Below, piece after piece: positions 57,574 through 64,000 of a stretch of DNA of 64,000 nucleotides. A program made the translations under genes and the position numbers. The notes beneath the pieces were generated by a model, which saw only the letters and a list, made by a program, of their open reading frames with translations, was not told where the DNA came from and did no database searches. The stretch comes from Pseudomonas synxantha BG33R (GTDB lineage: Bacteria > Pseudomonadota > Gammaproteobacteria > Pseudomonadales > Pseudomonadaceae): assembly GCF_000263715.2 (NCBI RefSeq), contig NZ_CM001514.1, forward strand, positions 730,936-794,935, given 5' to 3'. How positions within the stretch are numbered: position 1 is the stretch's first letter; each line of letters begins with the position of its first letter.

Positions 57574-59496
57574 CTATTTACCGGTCAGGCCGTTCAACAA
57601 ACCGCCCAGACCGCCTGTGGCTGTAGTGCCGCCGGTGGTTGTGGCAGTGCCTGTGGTCGTGGTGGTGGCGCCGATGTTCAAGCCACCGAGCAGGCCACCG
57701 CTGGTGCCGGTAGTGCCGCCGGTAACCAAGCCACCCACCGAACCTACAGTGTTGCCGACAGCCGTTACGGTGGTGCCCACTGCGTTGGTGATCGGGTTGG
57801 CATTGGCGGCAGTCAGGTTGGTGCCTACGCTGCTGACTGCCCCTCCCACTTGCGTCACCAGGCCGTTGACCGGAGCGCCAACGCCAGTGGTAGTACCGAT
57901 GTTTTGCGTCAGCGCGGTGACGCCGGATGTGACCGGGTTAAGCGCGGCGCCGACATTGGTTGCCACTGCCGCGACTGGTGCCGTGGCGCCTGTGTTGGCG
58001 ACACCTGTACCACCCAGCACAGTCCCTACCGAAGCGATGGTGTTGCCCAGCGCGCCACCGGTTACACCCGCTGCACTGACCGTGCCGTTGGTGTTGCCGA
58101 CATTCAGGCCGGTACCGACGTTGCTGACCAGGCCGCCGACCAGTTCTGGAATGCCGGGAGCTGCGGTGCCACCGGTTGGGGCGACATAGCCGCCAGACTT
58201 GTCGAGCGTGCCGCCAACGCCAGTCAGCACGCTGCCGACCACGGTAGTGACAGGGTTGCCGGTACCGCCAGTACTGGCGACTTGAGTCCCCAGGCTGGTA
58301 ACCGTCGAGCCGACTTTATCCAGCAGGCCATTGACTGGAGCGCCCAGGCCGGTTGCCGTACCGAGGTTGCCGGTGGTGTTTTCCACCAGCGATACCACAG
58401 GCACCACTACTTTGCCGCCGAGGGTGTTGGTCAGCGAGCCCAATGGACCGGTGGTGCTGGCGGTACTGAGGGTATCGCCGAGCATGGTTACCGTAGTGCC
58501 GACTTTATCCACTACGCCGCCGACTGCAGTGCCTACGCCGCCTGTCAGGCCGCCGACGACGGGTACACCGCCGAGGGTGGTCGACAGTGATTGGCCGGTG
58601 GTGGAGATGCCGCCGCCCAGGTCGGCGACGCCATTCCCTACGCCTGCCACAGTAACGCCCAGGGAGTTGGTATTGGTGCCCAGTGAGCCCAGACCGTTGG
58701 TCACCCCTGTGCCGACGCTGGTGACGGCAGTGCCGGCCGAGGTCACCAGGCCGCCAGCGGTAACACCGACGATGGGCACACCGTTCAAGGTAGAACCAAG
58801 ATCACCCACTGCTACGCCCACATTGCCCACAGTGGTGCCGAGGGTACCGGCGATCTGACCAGTAACCAGCGGGGTGGTTGTTGAGCCAGTGCCGCCACCT
58901 GTACCGCCACCTGTACCGCCGCCAGTGCCACCGCCAGTGCCACCGCCAGTGCCGCCGCCAGTGCCGCCACCCGTGCCGCCACCCGTGCCGCCACCGGTAC
59001 CACCGCCCGTGCCGCCGTCACCGCCACCAGTACCGCCACCGGTACCACCGCCCGTGCCGCCGTCACCGCCACCAGTACCGCCACCGGTACCACCGCCCGT
59101 GCCGCCGTCACCACCACCAGTACCGCCACCGGTACCACCGCCCGTGCCGCCGTCACCGCCACCAGTACCGCCACCGGTACCACCGCCCGTGCCGCCGTCA
59201 CCACCACCAGTACCGCCACCGGTACCACCGCCCGTGCCGCCGTCACCACCACCAGTACCGCCACCGGTACCACCGCCCGTGCCGCCATCGCCGCCACCAG
59301 TACCGCCACCGGTACCACCGCCCGTGCCGCCGTCACCACCACCTGTACCACCACCAGCACCTGCGCCAGCATCCGGCGATGACGCCGCCACGCTGGATTT
59401 ATGCCCGCCACCACCACTGCTGCAGCCGCCGAGGCTCATTGCCAGAATCAGGGCCAACGCGGTACTTGCTTTCCACAACACGACTTGAGTTTTCAT
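57574..59496 (-). CDS. Glycine-repeat (collagen-like) lipoprotein
   Basis: A 640-residue protein. Lipobox LGGC at about residue 25 followed by Ser-Ser suggests outer-membrane lipidation. Residues about 45-205 are a Gly-rich tract of GGGT and GGGDGGT units; a 15-residue period is repeated seven to eight times, then plain GGGT repeats follow. The rest (about 215-640) is Gly/Val/Thr/Asn-rich with imperfect repeats such as GAPVNGLLDKVGSTVTSLG and GAPVNGLVTQVGGAVSSVG and almost no charged or aromatic residues. It is probably a surface-exposed, extended or beta-structured adhesin. True collagen Gly-X-Y is not met because runs of three Gly occur. AAGGAAC precedes the ATG. Followed by tpsB across a terminator. 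Confidence 0.85.
   Translation of the reverse strand: MKTQVVLWKASTALALILAMSLGGCSSGGGGHKSSVAASSPDAGAGAGGGTGGGDGGTGGGTGGGTGGGDGGTGGGTGGGTGGGDGGTGGGTGGGTGGGDGGTGGGTGGGTGGGDGGTGGGTGGGTGGGDGGTGGGTGGGTGGGDGGTGGGTGGGTGGGDGGTGGGTGGGTGGGTGGGTGGGTGGGTGGGTGGGTGGGTGGGTGSTTTPLVTGQIAGTLGTTVGNVGVAVGDLGSTLNGVPIVGVTAGGLVTSAGTAVTSVGTGVTNGLGSLGTNTNSLGVTVAGVGNGVADLGGGISTTGQSLSTTLGGVPVVGGLTGGVGTAVGGVVDKVGTTVTMLGDTLSTASTTGPLGSLTNTLGGKVVVPVVSLVENTTGNLGTATGLGAPVNGLLDKVGSTVTSLGTQVASTGGTGNPVTTVVGSVLTGVGGTLDKSGGYVAPTGGTAAPGIPELVGGLVSNVGTGLNVGNTNGTVSAAGVTGGALGNTIASVGTVLGGTGVANTGATAPVAAVATNVGAALNPVTSGVTALTQNIGTTTGVGAPVNGLVTQVGGAVSSVGTNLTAANANPITNAVGTTVTAVGNTVGSVGGLVTGGTTGTSGGLLGGLNIGATTTTTGTATTTGGTTATGGLGGLLNGLTGK
59021..59335. 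repeat. 45-bp tandem array in the glycine-repeat gene
   Basis: Seven near-identical 45-bp units (one per 15 residues GGGDGGTGGGTGGGT in rotation), recognisable by GGTACC and GCCGCCGTCA at fixed positions. A flanking tract of 12-bp units (CCGCCAGTGCCA-type) lies at about 58895-59000. Copy number is likely to vary between strains by slippage or recombination while keeping the frame. Confidence 0.93.
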
Positions 59497-59737
59497 GATT
59501 GAGTTCCTTGCACCTGGTACAACCTGGGTTGTTTCAAACCTTCGCTACTTCTTGGGGCAGCAATAGATTTGTCCGTGGTTCTATCTCAGGCCATGGCACT
59601 CTTTCGCACAACGCTCAACTTGGTATTAACAATTTATATACCCCAGCCATCGGTCAACTTAGCGACTAATACAAAGGGTGTATGGCAAGGATGCTTACTG
59701 AAAATTAGGTGATGTGAATCAAAAGGTTGAATAAATA
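59497..59737. promoter_or_regulatory. AT-rich upstream region of the glycine-repeat gene
   Basis: About 240 bases of lower GC than the surroundings, including TATATA and TTAACAATT runs. On the minus strand TTGACC occurs about 160 bases before the ATG, but the -10 box at the usual distance is weak. A small dyad ACAACCT/GGGTTGT lies near 59520. The length and composition suggest a regulated promoter with a long leader. Confidence 0.4.
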
Positions 59738-59759
59738 AGCGGACCTCGTAAGGTCCGCT
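59730..59759 (-). terminator. Terminator after the MaoC gene
   Basis: On the minus strand AGCGGACCT pairs with AGGTCCGCT (9 bp, 4-base loop), followed by TATTTATT. It lies 37 bases past the MaoC gene's stop and ends the fabG-maoC transcript before the glycine-repeat gene's promoter region. Confidence 0.85.
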
Positions 59760-59796
59760 ATAACTTTGGGTGTATATATACAATTAATCGGTTTTT

Positions 59797-60645
59797 TCAG
59801 GCGATCGGCTGCCACTTTCCGAACATATGCTCAATGCCGCCCGGCCCTTTAAGTTCCAACTCGCCACTGGAACCGGCTGCGCTGCTCATCAATATCACTT
59901 CACCAGGCAGGCGCACGGGTTTCCTGAACTCGACATTGATTTCAATATTGGCGGCCGGCAGGTGTTCTCCCAGCGCCGCGAGCGTGCGGGCCTTGTTCCA
60001 CAGTCCATGGGCGATGGCCTGGGGAAAACCGAACAGCTTGGCCGTCGGCGCACTGAGATGGATGGGGTTGTAATCGCCGGACACGCGGGCATAGCGGCGA
60101 CCGATATCGGTGGGCGCTTTCCAGCGTGTCAGTTCGTTGAGCGGCCCTGGGACGTGCACGCTGTTATTCAGCGATTCGCCTTCAAGCTTTACGCCACGAC
60201 AGAGCATCTGGCTTTCGGCTTCCCATAGCAGCCCAAGGGCATCTTCGACCACGGTCGCAATGTCAAAGGTCGCGCCCTTGGCGTGAGGCTGTAGGTTGTG
60301 CGCGTACACACCGATGCTCAGCTCTCCCACGCCGCCCAGAGGCCGGTGGATGCGGATGCGATTGCTCAGATGGACCAGCCCCAACAGCGGAAACGGAAAC
60401 GCCTTGTCGGTCAGCAGTTGCAGTTGCAGACCGAACGCCAGGATGTGCGGGTAAGTCGCTGGCAGCATCGGGCTGTCGGTGAACCCGCAGACCTTGCGGT
60501 ACGCCGCGACGGCCTTGGGATCGACGCTGACCCGACAGCGCCAGCCGCGTTCGGGCAACGTGCTGCCGGTGATCTTGCGCTTGAGTGCCGCACGCCAGTA
60601 CATCGGGTGTAGCGACGGTGTGCTGTCCAAGGTTTGCCATTGCAT
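59797..60645 (-). CDS. MaoC-like (R)-enoyl hydratase/dehydratase
   Basis: A 282-residue double-hotdog protein. The hydratase-2 motif is clear: SGDYNPIHLSAPTAKLFGFP, with catalytic Asp and His, then AIAHGLW. The N-terminal half is a divergent hotdog. It hydrates trans-2-enoyl thioesters to (R)-3-hydroxyacyl forms, or the reverse. The start MQWQTLDSTPSLHP follows the fabG-like gene's stop by 2 bases, so it is translationally linked; the frame upstream of that overlaps fabG and is not used. Resembles mycobacterial HtdX in gene context. Confidence 0.9.
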   Translation of the reverse strand: MQWQTLDSTPSLHPMYWRAALKRKITGSTLPERGWRCRVSVDPKAVAAYRKVCGFTDSPMLPATYPHILAFGLQLQLLTDKAFPFPLLGLVHLSNRIRIHRPLGGVGELSIGVYAHNLQPHAKGATFDIATVVEDALGLLWEAESQMLCRGVKLEGESLNNSVHVPGPLNELTRWKAPTDIGRRYARVSGDYNPIHLSAPTAKLFGFPQAIAHGLWNKARTLAALGEHLPAANIEINVEFRKPVRLPGEVILMSSAAGSSGELELKGPGGIEHMFGKWQPIA

Positions 60646-60647
60646 GC

Positions 60648-62000
60648 TTATGCTCCCAGAAGACTTTGCCCACACACACGCAGCGCCTGGCCGCTGACGG
60701 CACCGGAACCCGGCTGGCCGAGCCACGCCACGGCTTCGGCCACGTCCTGTGGCATGCCACCCTGGCCAAGCGAACTCATGCGTCGCCCGGCCTCACGCAG
60801 GGCAAACGGGATGTGTGCGGTCATCTGGGTTTCGATAAAGCCCGGCGCCACGGCGTTGATGCTGATCCCGCGTTCCTTCAAAAGGGGCGCCCATGCCTGG
60901 GCCAGGCCGATCAAACCGGCCTTGCTCGCGGCATAGTTGGTTTGCCCACGATTGCCGGCGATGCCACTGATGGACGCCAGCAGCACGATCCGTGCGTTGT
61001 CGTGCAGAGTGCCGCTGTCGAGCAGGGCCTTGGTCAGCACTTGCGGAGCATTGAGGTTCACCGCCAGCACCGCGTCCCAGTATTCGGGCGTCATGTTGGC
61101 CAGGGTTTTGTCACGGGTGATGCCGGCGTTGTGCACCAGGATATCGAGCCCGTCGGGCAAGTGTTCGACCAACTGGCTGGCGGCGTCTTCGGCGCAGATA
61201 TCCAGCACCACCGTACGCGCATTCAGGCGTGCGGCCAGGGCTTCGAGGTCGGCCTTGGCCTGGGGCACATCGAGCAAAATCACCTCGGCGCCGTCGCGGG
61301 CCAGGGTTTCGGCGATGGACGCACCGATGCCCCGGGCGGCGCCAGTGACCAGCGCCTTGCGCCCCGCCAGCGGGCGCGTCCAGTCTTCGACCGGGGTGTC
61401 GCAGGCTGACAGGCGAATGACTTGGCCCGAAATGTAAGCGCTTTTGGGCGAGAGGAAAAACCGCAGCGCGCCTTCCAATTGGTCCTCGGCCCCGTCACCC
61501 ACATACAGCAACTGCAACACGCCACCGCTGCGCAGTTCCTTGGCCAGCGAGCGGCTGAAGCCTTCCAGGGCGCGCTGGGCGCTGGCGGCAAACGGGTCGC
61601 TGAGGCTTTCCGGCGCACGGCCGAGGATCACCAGGTGCGCGCTATGGTCGAGGTTTTTCAGCAATGGCTGGAAGAACTCACGCAGTTGCTTGAGTTGGTC
61701 GGTGTGCTTCAAGTCACTGGCGTCGAACACCACCGCCTTGAGCTTGGGGCCGTGCCCGGGAATCCACGCGGATGCCGTCGAGGCTTCTGCGCCGTAGCTG
61801 TAGACGGCGTCGGTGAGCCGATTGGCAAACGCCAGCACCTTGCTCGTCAATGCGCCGCCGCCCAGCAACAGTGCGCCTTCGACCGGGCGCAGGCGTCCGG
61901 CTTGCCAGCGTTCCAGGCGTACCGGTGACGGCAGGCCAATGGCGGCGACCAGGCGATGGCCGAGGCTTGAGTTGGCGAAGTCGATATAACGGTCAGACAT
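60648..62000 (-). CDS. Two-domain 3-oxoacyl reductase (high-molecular-weight FabG, FabG4-like)
   Basis: A 450-residue SDR. The N-terminal about 205 residues form a Rossmann-like domain with no catalytic motif. The C-terminal about 240 residues are a full SDR: TGAARGIGASIAE for cofactor, NAG in LVHNAGITRD, Ser in LLASISGIAG, and the catalytic YAASK. Single-domain FabG is about 245 residues, so this is the long form related to M. tuberculosis FabG4, which uses NADH on acyl-CoA substrates. Divergent from the thiolase gene across 105 bases. Confidence 0.92.
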   Translation of the reverse strand: MSDRYIDFANSSLGHRLVAAIGLPSPVRLERWQAGRLRPVEGALLLGGGALTSKVLAFANRLTDAVYSYGAEASTASAWIPGHGPKLKAVVFDASDLKHTDQLKQLREFFQPLLKNLDHSAHLVILGRAPESLSDPFAASAQRALEGFSRSLAKELRSGGVLQLLYVGDGAEDQLEGALRFFLSPKSAYISGQVIRLSACDTPVEDWTRPLAGRKALVTGAARGIGASIAETLARDGAEVILLDVPQAKADLEALAARLNARTVVLDICAEDAASQLVEHLPDGLDILVHNAGITRDKTLANMTPEYWDAVLAVNLNAPQVLTKALLDSGTLHDNARIVLLASISGIAGNRGQTNYAASKAGLIGLAQAWAPLLKERGISINAVAPGFIETQMTAHIPFALREAGRRMSSLGQGGMPQDVAEAVAWLGQPGSGAVSGQALRVCGQSLLGA

Positions 62001-62105
62001 GGAACGCTCTCCGAAGGCTGGGGTTCAAAGGGTTGACCATCCCAGGGTAGCAGTCGTTCGACTAGGCTCAGTGATCAAGCCCATAACCGACAGAGGGAGC
62101 TTTTC

Positions 62106-63383
62106 ATGACTCAATTGCGCCGAGTGGCGATCATTGGCGGTAACCGCATTCCTTTCGCCCGTTCCAATGGCCCTTACGCCACGGCGAGTAACCAGGCGAT
62201 GCTCACCGCCGCCCTGGAGGGCCTGATCGAGCGCTACAACCTGCATGGCCTGCGCATGGGCGAGGTGGCCGCCGGCGCGGTGCTCAAGCATTCCCGCGAT
62301 TTCAACCTGACGCGCGAATGCGTGCTCGGCTCGCGGTTGTCGCCGCAGACCCCCGCATACGACATTCAGCAAGCCTGTGGCACCGGTCTGGAAGCGGCGT
62401 TGCTGGTGGCTAACAAAATCGCGCTGGGCCAGATCGAATGTGGCATTGCCGGCGGGGTGGACACCACGTCCGATGCACCGATTGGCGTGAATGAAGGGCT
62501 ACGCAAGCTGCTACTCAAAGCCAACCGCAGCAAATCCATGGCAGACAAATTAAAAATTCTGTTACAACTTCGTCCGCAGCACCTCAAGCCCGAGCTGCCG
62601 CGCAATGGCGAACCGCGCACTGGGCTGTCCATGGGCCAACACTGCGAACTGATGGCCCAGACCTGGCAGATCCCGCGTGCCGACCAAGACCAGCTGGCGC
62701 TGGAGAGTCATCAAAAGATGGCCGCGTCTTACGCCGAAGGCTGGCATAACGATTTGCTCACGCCGTTTCTCGGCCTCACCCGTGACAACAACCTGCGCCC
62801 GGACCTGACCCTGGAAAAACTCGCCGCCCTCAAGCCGGCCTTCGAGCGTAGCGAAAAGGGCACGCTGACCGCCGGCAACTCTACGCCGCTGACCGATGGT
62901 GCCTCCCTGGTGCTGCTCGGCAGTGAAGCGTGGGCCAAGGAGCGGGGGCTGCCGATCCTTGCGTACCTGCGTGATGGCGAAGCGGCGGCGGTGGATTTCG
63001 TCAACGGTGCCGAGGGTCTGTTGATGGCGCCGGTGTATGCGGTGCCGCGCTTGCTGGCCCGCAATGGCCTGACCTTGCAGGATTTTGATTACTACGAGAT
63101 CCACGAGGCCTTTGCTGCCCAGGTGTTGTGCACGCTCAAGGCGTGGGAAGACGCCGATTACTGCAAGACGCGCCTGGGCCTGGATGCTCCGTTGGGGGCT
63201 ATCGATCGCAGCCGGCTCAACGTCAAGGGCAGTTCTTTGGCGGCAGGCCATCCATTTGCCGCCACCGGCGGGCGCATCGTTGCCAACCTCGCCAAGTTGC
63301 TGGATGCGGCGAGCAAAGGGCGGGGGTTGATTTCGATCTGTGCTGCTGGCGGCCAAGGGGTGACAGCGATTATCGAACGCTGA
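62106..63383 (+). CDS. Acetyl-CoA C-acyltransferase (thiolase, FadI-like)
   Basis: A 425-residue thiolase. The nucleophilic Cys is in DIQQACGTGLEAAL, the His in GSSLAAGHPFAATGGR, and the C-terminal proton-transfer Cys in SICAAGGQGVT; NEAFA-type context appears as EIHEAFAAQ. Length fits FadI/FadA2. With the divergent reductase and hydratase it could carry out a round of chain shortening or elongation on acyl-CoA. GAGGGAG lies upstream of the ATG. No acyl-CoA dehydrogenase is visible in the window. Confidence 0.93.
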   Translation: MTQLRRVAIIGGNRIPFARSNGPYATASNQAMLTAALEGLIERYNLHGLRMGEVAAGAVLKHSRDFNLTRECVLGSRLSPQTPAYDIQQACGTGLEAALLVANKIALGQIECGIAGGVDTTSDAPIGVNEGLRKLLLKANRSKSMADKLKILLQLRPQHLKPELPRNGEPRTGLSMGQHCELMAQTWQIPRADQDQLALESHQKMAASYAEGWHNDLLTPFLGLTRDNNLRPDLTLEKLAALKPAFERSEKGTLTAGNSTPLTDGASLVLLGSEAWAKERGLPILAYLRDGEAAAVDFVNGAEGLLMAPVYAVPRLLARNGLTLQDFDYYEIHEAFAAQVLCTLKAWEDADYCKTRLGLDAPLGAIDRSRLNVKGSSLAAGHPFAATGGRIVANLAKLLDAASKGRGLISICAAGGQGVTAIIER

Positions 63384-63517
63384 TTGCCAAAAAAATTGGC
63401 CCATTGCATGCATTCTGAAGGGGTCAGAGGTCGGTAGCCTCTCCCACCGGCGAGCTGATTGCCGTATAACGAGTGCCACACGCGTGTTTGGTAATACAGG
63501 ACCCACAATAAAAGCTG

Positions 63518-64000
63518 ATGAAGACTCCTAAACGCATTGAACCCCTGATCGAAGACGGTCTGGTCGACGAAGTGCTGCGCCCACTCATGAGTGGTAAAGA
63601 AGCAGCTGTTTATGTGGTGCGCTGCGGCAACGAATTGCGTTGCGCCAAGGTTTACAAGGAGGCGAACAAACGAAGTTTTCGTCAGGCGGCCGAATACCAG
63701 GAAGGCCGAAAGGTCCGTAACAGCCGCCAGGCCCGGGCCATGGCCAAGGGCTCCAAGTTCGGCAAGAAAGAAACCGAAGATGCCTGGCAGAACGCCGAAG
63801 TGGCGGCGCTGTTCCGTCTCGCCGGTGCCGGCGTTCGCGTGCCCAAGCCGTACGACTTCCTTGAGGGCGTGCTGTTGATGGAGCTGGTGGCCGACGAGTA
63901 CGGTGATGCAGCGCCGCGTTTGAATGACGTGGTACTGGAGCCGGACCAGGCGCGCGAGTACCACGCCTTCCTGATCTCGCAGATCGTGCTGATGTTGTGC
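63518..64000 (+). CDS. RIO-type serine/threonine kinase, partial
   Basis: The frame runs from an ATG at 63518 to the window edge (161 codons). RIO1-like features: the flexible loop SGKEAAVYVVR in place of a glycine loop, LRCAKVYKEANKRSFRQ with the ATP-binding lysine, a linker WQNAEVAALFRLAGAGVRVPKP, and ELVADEYGDAAPRL in the hinge. The C-terminal lobe is outside the window. RIO kinases in bacteria are little studied; this one is a probable cytoplasmic ATPase/kinase. The 134 bases upstream show only a short AGAGG/CCTCT stem. Confidence 0.9.
   Translation, partial: MKTPKRIEPLIEDGLVDEVLRPLMSGKEAAVYVVRCGNELRCAKVYKEANKRSFRQAAEYQEGRKVRNSRQARAMAKGSKFGKKETEDAWQNAEVAALFRLAGAGVRVPKPYDFLEGVLLMELVADEYGDAAPRLNDVVLEPDQAREYHAFLISQIVLMLC

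Noticed and set aside
58874..59488. Plus-strand frame encoding a Pro-Pro-Val repeat protein opposite the glycine-repeat gene
   Set aside because: It is the necessary complement of the GGT/GGC-rich tandem array; no ribosome site or signal sequence, while the minus strand has lipobox, ribosome site and terminator.

Overview
The window is a chromosomal segment of a Pseudomonas, most likely of the P. fluorescens group. The evidence is high GC, dense reading frames, long blocks whose order matches P. aeruginosa from memory (aroQ-accB-accC-prmA-DUF3426-dusB-fis-purH-purD-retS; ctpL-gcbA-DUF2333-SUI1-speA; the pprA/fppA/pprB/tad/rcp/flp locus), and many REP-type palindromes of the kind typical of fluorescent pseudomonads. 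No rRNA, tRNA, phage, IS or CRISPR was recognised. The window is mostly core genome with some lineage-specific surface functions.

Layout. 1-5.5 kb: divergent cobalamin (aerobic corrin) genes, cobL (cut by the window edge) against cobG-cobH-cobI-cobJ, with overlapping starts and a CbiG-CobJ fusion. 5.7-7.1 kb: an unrecognised 259-residue protein and a MarC membrane protein. 7.2-19.5 kb: a minus-strand run with the hybrid sensor RetS, purine enzymes PurD and PurH, Fis, DusB, a DUF3426 zinc-ribbon protein, PrmA, acetyl-CoA carboxylase subunits AccC and AccB, and AroQ. 19.7-23.4 kb: a CtpL-like chemoreceptor and a GcbA-like diguanylate cyclase. 23.7-28 kb: DUF2333 protein, Nudix hydrolase, SUI1/YciH factor with a possibly structured leader, and SpeA. 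28-39.9 kb: MATE transporter, thioester alpha-2-macroglobulin lipoprotein, small membrane protein, PBP1C, MazG-like protein, CmoM, and two DUF4136 lipoproteins.

40-55.1 kb is a complete-looking Flp/Tad pilus locus. It has TadG, the PprA sensor kinase, a TadE-like pseudopilin, the FppA prepilin peptidase, the PprB regulator, the rcpC-rcpA-tadZ-tadA-tadB-tadC-tadD-DUF3613 operon, and divergently the Flp pilin with a stand-alone receiver protein. 55.1-55.7 kb is gene-free and holds a strong three-way palindrome repeat. 55.7-59.5 kb pairs a TpsB/FhaC-type outer-membrane transporter with a glycine-repeat (collagen-like) lipoprotein; no conventional TpsA substrate is present. A clear terminator lies between the two genes. 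59.8-63.4 kb is a MaoC hydratase / two-domain FabG / thiolase cluster, and the window ends inside a RIO-type kinase gene.

Functional theme: several genes concern the switch between motile and attached life (RetS, GcbA, PprAB-Tad/Flp) and the cell envelope (alpha-2-macroglobulin with PBP1C, the TpsB/collagen-like pair). The pair beside the tad locus is the best candidate for something not yet described.
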